A stretch of 64,000 bases of DNA from Streptomyces mashuensis (GTDB taxonomy: Bacteria > Actinomycetota > Actinomycetes > Streptomycetales > Streptomycetaceae). The stretch spans positions 248,001 through 312,000 of the forward strand of contig NZ_BNBD01000001.1 in NCBI RefSeq assembly GCF_014654785.1, written 5' to 3'. The position numbers and the translations under genes were made by a program. The stretch's first letter is position 1. Each line of letters opens with the position of its first letter. This document shows positions 53,001 to 62,453 of this stretch, one piece after another. The notes under the pieces were generated by a model. It was not told the origin of the DNA and did not search any database. It worked only from the letters and a program-made list of their open reading frames with translations.

Positions 53001-54272
53001 TCAGCCCGCCGTGGCCAGCGCCTTCACCAGCACCGGCGTGGTCTGCTCGATCTGCCAGGGACGCGCGCCGTGCGCGGCGAGGAGCTCCGCCACCGCCTCC
53101 GGCGTCACCGTCCGCGGCGGCTCCCAGCACAGCCTGCGCACCGTGTCCGGCGTGAGCAGGTTCTCCTGCGGCATGGTCAGCCGCTCGGCCAGCTCCGACA
53201 CGGCGGCGCGGGCCGCCGACAGGCGGGCCGCGGCGGCCGGGTCCTTCTCGGCCCACGCGCGGGGCGGCGGCGGGCCCGTCAGCGGCTGGCCCGGCTGCGG
53301 CAGTTCCGCCTCGGGCACCGCGCGGGCGCGGTCGATCGCGGCCTGCCACTGCTCCAGCTGCTTGCGGTTCACCCGGCCGAACCCGGACAGCGCGCCCAGG
53401 GCCCGGACGTCGGTGGGCAGGGCGAGGGCGGCCTCGACGATCGCGGCATCGCCCAGCACCTTGCCGGGCGAGACGTCGCGGCGCCGGGCCAGGTGGTCGC
53501 GGACGGTCCACAGTTCGCGGACCACGGCCATCTGGCGGCGCCGGCGCACCTTGTGCATGCCGGACGTACGGCGCCAGGGGTCCTTGCGGGGCGGGGCCGG
53601 CGGGGCGGCGGCGATGGCGGCGAACTCCTGGCGGGCCCACTCCAGCTTGCCCTGCCGGTCCAGCTCCGCCTCCAGGGCGTCGCGCAGGTCCACCAGCAGC
53701 TCCACGTCCAGCGCGGCGTAGCGCAGCCACGGCTCGGGCAGCGGGCGGGTGGACCAGTCGACGGCGGAGTGGCCCTTCTCCAGGGCGTAGCCGAGGACGT
53801 TCTCGACCATGGCGCCGAGCCCCACCCGGGCGAAGCCCGCGAGCCGCCCGGCCAGCTCCGTGTCGAAGAGCGTGGCCGGGGTCATCCCTATCTCCCGCAG
53901 ACAGGGCAGGTCCTGCGTGGCGGCGTGCAGCACCCACTCGGCACCGGAGACGGCCGCGCCCAGCGAGGAGAGGTCCGGGCAGCCGACCGGGTCGATCAGG
54001 GCGGTGCCGGCGCCGGCGCGGCGCAGCTGGACGAGGTAGGCCCGCTGTCCGTAGCGGTAGCCGGAGGCGCGCTCGGCGTCGACCGCCACGGGGCCGGTGC
54101 CCGCGGCGAAGGCCGCGACCACCCGCTCCAGGGCGGCTGCGTCGGCGACCACCGGGGGGATGCCCTCACGGGGCTCCAGCAGGGGAATCGGCGCCGAATC
54201 GACGTCGTCCGGGGGGCCGCCCCCGGTGGTTCGCAGTGTCGTGTCTGCTGCGGTCTCTTGGGCGTCGGTCAC
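53001..54272 (-). CDS. rnd: Ribonuclease D-type 3'-5' exoribonuclease
   Basis: 423 residues. The DEDDy exonuclease domain lies at about 45-225: VAVDAERASGYRYGQRAYL (Asp-Glu), LHAATQDLPCLREIG (Asp) and RYAALDVELLVDL (Tyr and Asp). A HRDC domain follows at about 235-320 (RELWTVRDHLARRRDVSPGK) and a C-terminal helical second HRDC-like part. It would trim tRNA and other stable RNA 3' ends. The N-terminal 40 residues are disordered. It starts 95 bp after the response-regulator gene, separated from it by a 34-bp palindrome. Confidence 0.93.
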   Translation of the reverse strand: MTDAQETAADTTLRTTGGGPPDDVDSAPIPLLEPREGIPPVVADAAALERVVAAFAAGTGPVAVDAERASGYRYGQRAYLVQLRRAGAGTALIDPVGCPDLSSLGAAVSGAEWVLHAATQDLPCLREIGMTPATLFDTELAGRLAGFARVGLGAMVENVLGYALEKGHSAVDWSTRPLPEPWLRYAALDVELLVDLRDALEAELDRQGKLEWARQEFAAIAAAPPAPPRKDPWRRTSGMHKVRRRRQMAVVRELWTVRDHLARRRDVSPGKVLGDAAIVEAALALPTDVRALGALSGFGRVNRKQLEQWQAAIDRARAVPEAELPQPGQPLTGPPPPRAWAEKDPAAAARLSAARAAVSELAERLTMPQENLLTPDTVRRLCWEPPRTVTPEAVAELLAAHGARPWQIEQTTPVLVKALATAG

Positions 54273-54298
54273 TGGTCAAGGGTATCTGTGGATGGCAA

Positions 54299-54332
54299 GC
54301 GCCCGGCGCCGGAACGTTCCGGCGCCGGGCGC
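54299..54332 (-). terminator. 34-bp perfect palindrome after the response regulator gene
   Basis: The 34 bp at 54299-54332 read the same on both strands, centred on AACGTT. It begins 36 bp after the response-regulator stop and ends 27 bp before the RNase D start, so it is probably that gene's terminator. With no unpaired loop in the DNA, it could instead be a protein site; the all-G+C arms favour a terminator. Confidence 0.7.
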
Positions 54333-54367
54333 GGCGCGGTCGGGGCGGCCCCGGGCCGCCGGCGGGC

Positions 54368-55027
54368 TCAGTGGATGATGCCGGTGCGCAGCGCCACCGC
54401 CACCATCCCGGCCCGGTCGCCGGTGCCGAGCTTGCGTGCGATGCGGGCCAGGTGGCTCTTGACGGTGAGCGCCGACAGGCCCATGGAGACGCCGATGGCC
54501 TTGTTGGACTGGCCCTCCGCAACCAGCCGCAACACTTCCACCTCGCGTCCGGACAGCTCGCGGTAGCCGCCGGGGTGGCCCGGCGCGCCGGGCGGGCGCC
54601 GCTGCATGCGGGCGGCGGCCGAGCCCAGCGGGGCGGTGCCGGGGCGGCCGGGCACGCCGAGATTGGTGCGCGTACCGGTGACGACGTAGCCCTTGACGCC
54701 GCCGGCCAGCGCGTTGCGTACGGCGCCGATGTCGTCGGCGGCCGACAGGGCGAGGCCGTTGGGCCAGCCCGCGGCGCGGGTCTCGGAGAGAAGCGTCAGG
54801 CCCGAACCGTCGGGGAGGTGGACATCGGCCACGCAGATGTCGCGCGGGCTGCCGATGCGCGGCCGTGCCTCCGCGATGGACGACGCCTCGATCACGTCGC
54901 GCACGCCCAGCGCCCACAGGTGGCGCGTGACGGTGGAGCGCACCCGGGGATCGGCGACGACGACCATGGCGGTCGGTTTGTTCGGGCGGTAGGCGAGGCT
55001 TGCGGGTTGCTCGAGGAGAACGGACAC
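54368..55027 (-). CDS. Orphan NarL/FixJ-type response regulator
   Basis: 219 residues. The receiver domain (about 20-130) has the phospho-acceptor Asp in CVADVHLPDG and the Lys in GVKGYVV, but the acidic pair at the end of strand 1 is reduced to a single Asp (VVVADPRV). The LuxR-type HTH is at about 155-215 (LSGREVEVLRLVAEGQSNKA, SALTVKSHLARIARKL). No histidine kinase gene is nearby. The neighbourhood RNase D/regulator/DUF3000/hemE is conserved in Streptomyces. It may be phosphorylated poorly or work without phosphorylation. Confidence 0.88.
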   Translation of the reverse strand: MSVLLEQPASLAYRPNKPTAMVVVADPRVRSTVTRHLWALGVRDVIEASSIAEARPRIGSPRDICVADVHLPDGSGLTLLSETRAAGWPNGLALSAADDIGAVRNALAGGVKGYVVTGTRTNLGVPGRPGTAPLGSAAARMQRRPPGAPGHPGGYRELSGREVEVLRLVAEGQSNKAIGVSMGLSALTVKSHLARIARKLGTGDRAGMVAVALRTGIIH

Positions 55028-55296
55028 CTGGCCTCCAGTGGGGGAGTGGCGGGGACGGGTGCCGACTTGGGGATAAGCCGGTGCAATTCCGTATCGGAAG
55101 GGTCACAAGGTCCTTCGGCACGCGAACGGCCCAGCTTTAGACAATGATCACGAATTGGTGAGTAACAATTCGGGCAATTCAGGCGATTGACCTACGGTTT
55201 CGTCACCCGAACGGCCCAGCTCTGGCCCGCGCTCAGGCCCCCACGGCCCCCCGCCGGCCCCCGCCCGCCCTCGCCGGCGGCCGTCAGCGGCTGTTG

Positions 55297-55971
55297 TCAG
55301 CGGCTGTTGTTCGGCCCCCGCCGCTGCGGCAGCGTCACGATGCCCGCCTCCGGCGCGCCGCCCGGCGGCAGCCCCGCGATCTGGCACAGCAGGTCGCACC
55401 AGGCCGCCAGGTGCGCCCCGGTGTCCGGCACCCCGGCGCCGCCCACGCCGCCGACCACGGCGGACGCCTTCCCCGGCGCCGGCGACCACGACGCGCGGAT
55501 CTCGATCCGCGTCGACGGCTCGCGCTCCCGCAGCCCGCCGAAGTAGTGCGAGCCGGCCCGCGTCACCGTGCCGCTGGGCGCCACGTACGGCACCCTGCGC
55601 GCCTCCAGCGCGCCGGTCAGCCACGACCAGCACACCTCCGGCAGCAGCGGGTCCGCCGCCATCTCCGGCTCCAGCTCCGCGTGCACCAGCGTGACCAGGC
55701 GGAACGTGCCGCCCCAGGCCTCGTGCCCCGCCGGGTCGTGCAGCAGGATCAGCCTGCCGTCCGCCAGCTCCTCGTCGTCCACGACGACCGCCGCCTCCAG
55801 CGCGTACGAGTACGGGGCGAGGCGCTGGGGCGGCGGCGTGGGGTCGAGCTCGATCTCGGGCCGCAGGCGAACCCCTTGCAGCCCCGCGACCGCCTGCCGG
55901 AAGACGGACGGGGTCTCCTCCCCGCCCGCGTCGTCCGGACCGTCCGAGAGGTGTCCCTGCGCCGCAGCCAT
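55297..55971 (-). CDS. DUF3000 domain-containing protein
   Basis: 224 residues from the ATG at 55971, giving the family-typical start; an upstream ATG at 56064 would overlap hemE. The DUF3000 region spans almost the whole protein (RQAVAGLQGVRLRPEIELDP, LAPYSYALEAAVVVDD, GRLILLHDPAGHEAWGGTFR, RIEIRASWSP). No catalytic motif is visible; the family is restricted to actinobacteria and sits beside hemE. The stop codon lies inside a tandem 13-bp duplication (55283-55308). The 55028-55296 gap shows no gene. Confidence 0.9.
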   Translation of the reverse strand: MAAAQGHLSDGPDDAGGEETPSVFRQAVAGLQGVRLRPEIELDPTPPPQRLAPYSYALEAAVVVDDEELADGRLILLHDPAGHEAWGGTFRLVTLVHAELEPEMAADPLLPEVCWSWLTGALEARRVPYVAPSGTVTRAGSHYFGGLREREPSTRIEIRASWSPAPGKASAVVGGVGGAGVPDTGAHLAAWCDLLCQIAGLPPGGAPEAGIVTLPQRRGPNNSR

Positions 55972-56062
55972 GCCCGGAAGACTAGGCCGAACCGGCCCCG
56001 GTTCCGGGTAGGGACACCCACACGGGCGGGTCACTCGTTCGGCCCGTGCGAAGATTTGGGGC

Positions 56063-57103
56063 ATGAGTGAGGACGCGGTTCACGATTCGGCTTTTCTGCG
56101 GGCGTGCCGGCGCGAGCCGGTGCCGTACACGCCCGTGTGGTTCATGCGGCAGGCAGGCCGCTCGCTCCCCGAGTACCGCAAGGTGCGCGAGGGCATCCCG
56201 ATGCTGGAGTCGTGCACCCGGCCCGAGCTCGTCACGGAGATCACGCTCCAGCCCGTGCGGCGGCACGGCGTGGACGCCGCGATCTTCTTCAGCGACATCG
56301 TGGTGCCGCTCAAGGCCATCGGCGTCGACCTCGACATCAAGCCCGGCATCGGCCCGGTCGTCGCCGAGCCCTTCCGCACCCGCGCCGACCTCGCCCGGCT
56401 GCGCGACCTCACCCCCGAGGACGTGCCCTACGTCACCGAGGCCGTCCGCCTGCTCACCGCCGAGCTCGGCGGCACGCCCCTCATCGGCTTCGCCGGCGCG
56501 CCCTTCACCCTCGCCAGCTACCTGATCGAGGGCGGCCCCTCGCGCTCCTACGAGCGCACCAAGGCCATGATCTACGGCGACCCGCAGCTGTGGGCCGACC
56601 TGGTCGAGCGCCTCGCCCGCATCACGTCCGCCTTCCTGAAGGTCCAGATCGAGGCGGGCGCGAGCGCGGTCCAGCTCTTCGACTCCTGGGCGGGCGCGCT
56701 CGCCCCCGCCGACTACCGCCGCTACGTCCTCCCGGCCTCGGCGTCGGTCTTCGCCTCCGTCGCGGAGTACGGCGTGCCGCGCATCCACTTCGGCGTGGGC
56801 ACCGGTGAGCTCCTCGGCCTGCTGGGCGAGGCCGGCGCGGACGTCGTGGGCGTCGACTGGCGCGTCCCGCTGGACGAGGCGGCCCGCCGCGTCGGCCCCG
56901 GCAAGGCGCTCCAGGGCAACCTGGACCCGGCGGTGCTCTTCGCCCCGCGCGAGGCGGTCCGGGCGAAGACGGACGAGGTGCTCGCGGCCGCGCGCGGCCT
57001 GGAGGGCCATGTGTTCAACCTGGGTCACGGCGTCATGCCGGCGACCGACCCGGACGCGCTGACGCACCTCGTGGAGTACGTGCACGAGCGCACGGCGCGG
57101 TAG
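56063..57103 (+). CDS. hemE: Uroporphyrinogen decarboxylase
   Basis: 346 residues. The signatures [20 protein letters not shown] near the N-terminus and [18 protein letters not shown] are diagnostic; the active-site Asp is in [15 protein letters not shown]. The end reads [18 protein letters not shown]. It decarboxylates the four acetate side chains of uroporphyrinogen III to coproporphyrinogen III in heme synthesis. It is divergent from DUF3000 and 1.3 kb upstream of hemG-hemQ, with a convergent thiolase gene between. Confidence 0.97.
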   Translation: MSEDAVHDSAFLRACRREPVPYTPVWFMRQAGRSLPEYRKVREGIPMLESCTRPELVTEITLQPVRRHGVDAAIFFSDIVVPLKAIGVDLDIKPGIGPVVAEPFRTRADLARLRDLTPEDVPYVTEAVRLLTAELGGTPLIGFAGAPFTLASYLIEGGPSRSYERTKAMIYGDPQLWADLVERLARITSAFLKVQIEAGASAVQLFDSWAGALAPADYRRYVLPASASVFASVAEYGVPRIHFGVGTGELLGLLGEAGADVVGVDWRVPLDEAARRVGPGKALQGNLDPAVLFAPREAVRAKTDEVLAAARGLEGHVFNLGHGVMPATDPDALTHLVEYVHERTAR

Positions 57104-57110
57104 GGCTTCG

Positions 57111-57135
57111 CCCCGGGGACTTCTCGTCCCCGGGG
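57111..57135. terminator. Bidirectional terminator between hemE and the thiolase gene
   Basis: A perfect 10-bp stem CCCCGGGGAC (57111-57120) pairs with 57126-57135 around TTCTC. It begins 8 bp after the hemE stop and ends 2 bp before the convergent thiolase stop at 57138. Confidence 0.88.
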
Positions 57136-57137
57136 AA

Positions 57138-58334
57138 CTACCGCTCCAGCACCATCGCCTGCCCCTGCCCCACCCCGATGCACAGCGCCGCCAGGCCCAC
57201 GCCCGAGCCCGCGGCGGCGAGCTGGTGGGCCACGGCGCCCGCCAGGCGGGCGCCCGAGCAGCCCAGGGGGTGGCCGACGGCCAGTGCGCCGCCCCGCTGG
57301 TTCACCAGCGACGGGTCCAGGTCCGGCCACTCCGCGAGGCAGCCCAGGGCCTGGGCCGCGAACGCCTCGTTCAGTTCGACGTGCGTGAGGTCGCCGAAGC
57401 CGCGGCCCGCCTTCTCCAGCCCCCGCCGGACCGCACGCACCGGGCCCAGGCCGTACAGGTCCGGCTCGATGCCCGTCACCGCCGTCGCCCGCACCCGGGC
57501 CAGCGGCTCGCGGCCGGTCGCCCGCAGGCCCTCCTCGTCGCACAGCAGCAGCGCCGCCGCGCCGTCGTTCAGCGGCGAGGAGTTGCCCGCCGTGACCGTG
57601 CCCTTCCCGTCCGTCCGGAAGACGGGCTTCAGCGCGGCCAGCGCCTCCGCGGACGTCGTGTCGCGGATGCACTCGTCACGCGCCAGGGCGACGCCCGGCA
57701 GCGGCACGACCTCCGCGTCGTACCCGCCCTCCCGCCAGGCCCGTGCCGCCTTCCGGTGGCTGGCCAGCGCGAACGCGTCCTGCTCGGCGCGGCCGATGCC
57801 GTGCCGGTCCGCGATGCGCTCGGCACCCTCGCCCAGCGAGACCGTCCACTCCGGGGGCATCGCCGGGTTCGTCATGCGCCAGCCCAGGGTCGTGGAGTAC
57901 ATCCGCTGGTCGCCCGCCGGGTAGCCGCGCTCCGGCTTGGGCAGCACCCAGGGGGCGCGGCTCATCGACTCCACGCCCCCGGCCACCACCACGGACGCGT
58001 CGCCCAGGGCGATCGCCCGGTAGCCCTGCACCACGGCCTCCAGGCCCGAGGCGCACAGCCGGTTCACGGTCGCGCCCGGCACCGTCACCGGCAGCCCCGC
58101 CAGCAGCACCGCCATGCGGGCCACGTTGCGGTTCTCCTCGCCGGCACCGTTGGCGTTGCCCAGCACCACGTCGTCGATCCGCGCCGGGTCCAGCTCCGGC
58201 GACCGCGCCACCAGCTCGCGCAGCACGTGCGCGGCCAGGTCGTCCGGACGCACGGCGGCGAGCGCCCCGCCGTACTTCCCGACGGGGGTGCGAACGGCGT
58301 CGACCACGTACACGTCCCGGATGCGATCGTTCAT
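57138..58334 (-). CDS. Thiolase (acetyl-CoA C-acyltransferase family), second copy
   Basis: 398 residues. Active-site blocks are VNRLCASGLEAV (Cys), ELNEAFAAQALG, GGALAVGHPLGCSGARL (His) and ALCIGVGQGQAMVLE (Cys). It resembles PaaJ/PcaF-type and general acetyl-CoA acetyltransferases more than FadA. This suggests a role in aromatic-acid or short-chain acyl-CoA breakdown, possibly linked to the aryl-CoA island at the window start. It is a single gene between hemE and hemG. Confidence 0.92.
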   Translation of the reverse strand: MNDRIRDVYVVDAVRTPVGKYGGALAAVRPDDLAAHVLRELVARSPELDPARIDDVVLGNANGAGEENRNVARMAVLLAGLPVTVPGATVNRLCASGLEAVVQGYRAIALGDASVVVAGGVESMSRAPWVLPKPERGYPAGDQRMYSTTLGWRMTNPAMPPEWTVSLGEGAERIADRHGIGRAEQDAFALASHRKAARAWREGGYDAEVVPLPGVALARDECIRDTTSAEALAALKPVFRTDGKGTVTAGNSSPLNDGAAALLLCDEEGLRATGREPLARVRATAVTGIEPDLYGLGPVRAVRRGLEKAGRGFGDLTHVELNEAFAAQALGCLAEWPDLDPSLVNQRGGALAVGHPLGCSGARLAGAVAHQLAAAGSGVGLAALCIGVGQGQAMVLER

Positions 58335-58416
58335 GCGCGCGAGTCTTCGCCCGCACCCTTGCCCTGTCAATGGGGTGGCTGCCGGGCCGCGGACGCCGGT
58401 TTGAGAGAGTGAAGGC

Positions 58417-59895
58417 ATGAGTGGGGACATGAGCGACTCCGTCCACCCCGTCCACCCCGGCCGGCCGCACGTGGCCGTGATCGGCGGCGGCATCTCGGGG
58501 CTGGCGGCAGCACACCGCCTGACGGGCGGCGGTGTCCGCGTCACGGTCCTGGAGGGCTCCGGGCGCGTCGGTGGCAAGCTGTACGCGGGGGAGATCGCCG
58601 GGATGCCCGTCGACCTCGGCGCCGAGTCGGTGCTCGCCCGGCGGACCGAGGCCGTGGACCTCGCCCGCGCCGTCGGCCTCGGCGACCGGCTCCAGGCCCC
58701 CGCCGCCACCGCCCTCCTCTGGACCCGCGGCACGCTGCGGCCCCTGCCCGGCGGCCACATGATGGGCATCCCCGGGGACCTCGCCCCCCTCGCCGCCTCC
58801 GGCGTCCTCTCCCCCGAGGGCCTGGCCCGCGTCGCCGGCGACGCCACGCTGCCGCCCCTCGACCTGGGCGAGGACGTCGCCCTCGGCGAGCTCGTCGCCG
58901 CGCGCATGGGCCGCGAGGTCGTCGACCGGCTGGTCGAACCGCTGCTCGGCGGCGTCTACGCCGGCGACGCCCTCCGCATCTCGCTGCGCGCCGCCGTCCC
59001 CCAGCTCTTCGAGGCCGCCCGCCACGCCCCCTCCCTGGGCGAGGCCGTGCGGCAGCTCCAGGCCCGTGCGGCGGCGGCGCCGAGCAGCGGCCCCGTGTTC
59101 CAGGGCATCGAGGGCGGCATCGGCACGCTGCCGCTCGCCGTCGCCGACGCCGTACGCGCCCGGGGCGGGGTGATCCGTACCGGCGCCCCCGTCACGGGCC
59201 TCGCCCGTACCGGCGACGGCTGGCGTGTCGAGCTGCCCGGCGGCGAGGTGCTGGCCGCCGACGCCGTCGTCCTGGCCGTACCGGCGCCCGACGCCGCCCG
59301 CATCCTCGCCCGCGCGGCCCGCGCCGCCGGCGCCGGGACCGCCGTCGACGAGCTCGCCGGCGTGGAGTACGCCTCGATGGCCCTGGTCACCATGGCCTTC
59401 CGCCGCTCCGACGTGGAGGGGCTGCTGCACGGCAGCGGCTTCCTGGTGCCGCCCGTCGACGGCCGGACCATCAAGGCCTCCACCTTCTCCAGCAACAAAT
59501 GGCGCTGGAACGCCGACGCGGACCCGGACGTGTTCGTGCTGCGCACCTCGGTCGGCCGGCACGGCGACGACGCCGGTCTGGAGCTGCCCGACGCCGAGCT
59601 CGTGGCCCGCTCGCTCACCGATCTCGGCGACGCCGTGGGCCTCGCCGCCGCCCCGCTGGAGACCCGCGTCACCCGCTGGGACGGCGGCCTGCCCCAGTAC
59701 CCCGTCGGTCACGTCGCGCGCGTCGCCCGCATCCGCGAGCACGTCGCGCGCCTGCCCGGCGTGCGGGTGTGCGGCGCGGTGTACGACGGCGTGGGCATCC
59801 CGGCCTGCATCGCGAGCGCGTACCGGGCGGCCGGCGAGATCCTCGCGGACCTCGCCGCCCCGGCCGGGGGGCCGCGGCACGGCCGGGGAGAGTGA
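58417..59895 (+). CDS. hemG: Protoporphyrinogen/coproporphyrinogen oxidase (HemY/CgoX type)
   Basis: 492 residues. The FAD fold opens with VAVIGGGISGLAAAHRLTGG and VTVLEGSGRVGGKL. Further family features are DLGAESVLARR, a membrane-facing middle region, FQGIEGGIGTLPLAVADAV and the C-terminal VRVCGAVYDGVGIPACIASA. In actinobacteria this enzyme oxidises coproporphyrinogen III to coproporphyrin III in the coproporphyrin-dependent heme pathway. The next gene, hemQ, supports that pathway. The two are 18 bp apart and form an operon. The symbol hemY or cgoX is also used. Confidence 0.94.
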   Translation: MSGDMSDSVHPVHPGRPHVAVIGGGISGLAAAHRLTGGGVRVTVLEGSGRVGGKLYAGEIAGMPVDLGAESVLARRTEAVDLARAVGLGDRLQAPAATALLWTRGTLRPLPGGHMMGIPGDLAPLAASGVLSPEGLARVAGDATLPPLDLGEDVALGELVAARMGREVVDRLVEPLLGGVYAGDALRISLRAAVPQLFEAARHAPSLGEAVRQLQARAAAAPSSGPVFQGIEGGIGTLPLAVADAVRARGGVIRTGAPVTGLARTGDGWRVELPGGEVLAADAVVLAVPAPDAARILARAARAAGAGTAVDELAGVEYASMALVTMAFRRSDVEGLLHGSGFLVPPVDGRTIKASTFSSNKWRWNADADPDVFVLRTSVGRHGDDAGLELPDAELVARSLTDLGDAVGLAAAPLETRVTRWDGGLPQYPVGHVARVARIREHVARLPGVRVCGAVYDGVGIPACIASAYRAAGEILADLAAPAGGPRHGRGE

Positions 59896-59913
59896 CGAGG
59901 GAGAATGGGAACC

Positions 59914-60627
59914 ATGACTGACGCGCAGAAGACCCCGAATGCCGGGAAGAAGGCCAAGGACCTCAACGAGGTCATCCGTTACACCCTCTGGTCGGTGTTC
60001 AAGCTGCGCGACGTCCTGCCGCAGGACCGCGCCGGCTGGGCCGACGAGGTGGAGGAGCTCTTCGCGCAGCTCGCGGAGAAGGACGTCACCGTCCGCGGCA
60101 CCTACGACCTGTCCGGCCTGCGGGCCGACGCCGACGTCATGATCTGGTGGCACTCGGAGACCTCCGACGCCCTCCAGGACGCCTACAACCGCTTCCGCCG
60201 CACGAACCTGGGCCGCGCCCTGGAGCCCGTGTGGTCCAACATGGCGCTGCACCGCCCGGCGGAGTTCAACAAGTCGCACATCCCGGCGTTCCTCGCCGAC
60301 GAGGAGCCGCGCGACTACGTCAGCGTCTACCCCTTCGTCCGCTCGTACGACTGGTACCTGCTGCCGGACGAGGACCGCCGCCGCATGCTCGCCGACCACG
60401 GGAAGATGGCCCGCGGCTACCCGGACGTCCGGGCGAACACGGTCGCCTCGTTCTCGCTGGGCGACTACGAGTGGATCCTGGCCTTCGAGGCGAACGACCT
60501 CTACCGGATCGTGGACCTGATGCGTCACCTGCGCGCCTCGGAGGCGCGGATGCACGTCCGCGAGGAGGTGCCGTTCTTCACCGGCCGCCGCAAGGCCGTG
60601 GCCGACCTGATCGCCGGGCTGGCCTGA
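59914..60627 (+). CDS. hemQ: Coproheme decarboxylase HemQ (ChdC)
   Basis: 237 residues from the ATG at 59914, about 10 bp after GAGGGAGA; an ATG at 59905 is only 2 bp from that box. Family motifs are [21 protein letters not shown], the catalytic Tyr region [18 protein letters not shown] and the heme-ligand helix [18 protein letters not shown]. It decarboxylates coproheme III to heme b with peroxide, the last step of the coproporphyrin-dependent pathway used by Gram-positive bacteria. A strong hairpin terminator follows. Confidence 0.96.
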   Translation: MTDAQKTPNAGKKAKDLNEVIRYTLWSVFKLRDVLPQDRAGWADEVEELFAQLAEKDVTVRGTYDLSGLRADADVMIWWHSETSDALQDAYNRFRRTNLGRALEPVWSNMALHRPAEFNKSHIPAFLADEEPRDYVSVYPFVRSYDWYLLPDEDRRRMLADHGKMARGYPDVRANTVASFSLGDYEWILAFEANDLYRIVDLMRHLRASEARMHVREEVPFFTGRRKAVADLIAGLA

Positions 60628-60637
60628 GCCCCCGCAT

Positions 60638-60683
60638 CGCGAACGCCGGCCGTGCTGGAGATCCAGCGCGGCCGGCGTTCGCG
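60638..60683. terminator. Long bidirectional terminator after hemQ
   Basis: A 21-bp stem with a single wobble pair (60638-60658 with 60663-60683) closes a 4-base AGAT loop. It fills the 61-bp gap between the convergent stops of hemQ and the tripeptidyl-peptidase gene and can end transcription from both sides. Confidence 0.92.
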
Positions 60684-60688
60684 CGTCC

Positions 60689-62245
60689 TCAGGTCGTCGT
60701 CGCCCGCGGCTCCGCCCTGGGGGCGCAGTACGCGCGGCGCGCCGGCACCTCGCCCGTCAGCAGGTAGCGCTCCAGGTACCGGTTGACGCACGCGTTGGGG
60801 CCGCCCGCGATGCCGTGCGTGCCCGCGCCCCGCTCGGTGACCAGGGCCGAGCCCGCCAGCCGGCGCTGGAGCTCCAGCGCCCCCCGGTACGGCGTCGCCG
60901 CGTCCCGCTCCGCCGCCAGCAGCAGCGTGGGCGGCAGCCCGGAGCCGCGGCCGACGTGGAGGTCCACCGGGCGCTGCCGCGGGCCCTTCCAGAAGGCGCA
61001 CGGCAGGTTCATGAAGGCGTTGCTCCACGTCTCGAAGGGTGCCCGCCGCGCCAGGCGGTCGTTGTCGCGGTTCCACCGCTGCCAGGAGCGCGGCCAGACG
61101 GCGTCGTTGCACTCGACGGTGGTGTAGACGGCGTTCTCGTTCTCCGCGGCCCGGGCCCCGGCCAGGCCCGGCGCGGCGATGGCGACCAGCGGCTGGTCGT
61201 CGCCGCGGAGGTAGGCCGACAGCGCCTCGGCGTTGCGCGCCCAGTGGCTGTCGGTGTAGCCGGCCTTCAGCATCGCGCCCTGCATCTGGGCGGGGCCGAC
61301 CACGCCGCCGGCGGGGTGCTGCTCCAGGCGGTGGTTGACCTTCTCGTACGACTCCAGCACCTGCCGCTCCGTACGGCCGAGGTGGTAGACGGCGTGGTGC
61401 CGGGCGACCCAGCGCCGCCAGTCGTCGAAGCGCCGCTCGAAGGACATGGACTGGTCGAGGTTGTTGCCGTACCAGATCTTGCGGGGGTCGGGGTTGACGA
61501 CGCTGTCGAAGACCATGCGGCGGACGTGCGTGGGGAAGAGCGAGGCGTACAGGGCGCCGAAGTAGGTGCCGTAGGAGGCGCCGACGTAGGTCAGTTTCCG
61601 CTCGCCGAGCGCGGCCCGCAGCACGTCGAGGTCGCGGGCGTTGTTGAGGCTGGTGAAGTGGCGCAGGTCGGAGCCGTTGCGGCGGGCGCAGCCGCGGGCG
61701 TAGGCGCGGGCCTTGGCGATCTGCTTCTTCTTGTACGCCGCGGAGGGGTGCTCGGGGGCGGGGGTGGGGCCCTTGGCGAAGGTGGCCGGGTCGGTGCAGG
61801 ACAGCGGGGCGGAGCGGCCGACGCCGCGCGGGGCGTAGCCGACGAGGTCGTAGACCTCGGCGACGTTGCGGTAGGCGGGGAGCCGGCCGACGAGCGGGTA
61901 GAACATGCCGTTGCCGCCCGGACCGCCGGGGTTGAACACGATGGCGCCCTGCCACTCGTCCTCGTCGCCGGTGGCCCGGGCCCGGCTGACGGTGAGGCGG
62001 ATGTGGCGGCCGTGCGGGTGGGCGTAGTCGAGGGGGACGGAGACGGTGCCGCACTCGATGGGTGCGGGCAGGCCCTCGGAGGCGGGGCAGTCGCCGAAGT
62101 CGATGCCGTCGGCGGCGGCCTCGTACGCGGCGAGGGCCACCCCGCGCTCCTCGGCGCCGCGCTCGAGGGCGCTGGCGCTGGGCAGACCGGTGAGCCCGGT
62201 GAGGATCAGGGAACCCAGGGTTCCGTAGACGGCGGCTGCTCTCAC
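60689..62245 (-). CDS. Secreted alpha/beta-hydrolase, tripeptidyl aminopeptidase (Tap/SlpD) type
   Basis: 518 residues from a GTG (AAGGGA upstream). A signal peptide ends near SASA at about residue 26. The hydrolase core has an oxyanion segment GAIVFNPGGPGGNGMF, the nucleophile Ser in YVGASYGTYFGALY, Asp in LLLAAERDAATPYRG and His in ERGAGTHGIAGGPN. The C-terminal TAP-like domain is complete. These S33 serine peptidases are secreted by Streptomyces and remove N-terminal tripeptides. The single gene has an A+T-richer promoter region at about 62275-62300. Confidence 0.92.
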   Translation of the reverse strand: MRAAAVYGTLGSLILTGLTGLPSASALERGAEERGVALAAYEAAADGIDFGDCPASEGLPAPIECGTVSVPLDYAHPHGRHIRLTVSRARATGDEDEWQGAIVFNPGGPGGNGMFYPLVGRLPAYRNVAEVYDLVGYAPRGVGRSAPLSCTDPATFAKGPTPAPEHPSAAYKKKQIAKARAYARGCARRNGSDLRHFTSLNNARDLDVLRAALGERKLTYVGASYGTYFGALYASLFPTHVRRMVFDSVVNPDPRKIWYGNNLDQSMSFERRFDDWRRWVARHHAVYHLGRTERQVLESYEKVNHRLEQHPAGGVVGPAQMQGAMLKAGYTDSHWARNAEALSAYLRGDDQPLVAIAAPGLAGARAAENENAVYTTVECNDAVWPRSWQRWNRDNDRLARRAPFETWSNAFMNLPCAFWKGPRQRPVDLHVGRGSGLPPTLLLAAERDAATPYRGALELQRRLAGSALVTERGAGTHGIAGGPNACVNRYLERYLLTGEVPARRAYCAPRAEPRATTT

Positions 62246-62453
62246 TGGGCGGTCCCTTTCCGTTGCCCTGTATGTAATTCGGCAAAAGGGATAATTGGGT
62301 CGTCAGTTGGCGAAGTAAAGCACCGGGATCGGATGTCGGCCGCGATGCGCCCGAAGGGACCCAGCGCGGCGCCCGGCGCCGCACGGCCGGCGGCCGGGCC
62401 GTGATCGATGGGTTGGCCACCTGGCTTCTGCGGCAAGATGGCGGGAGGGGGTG

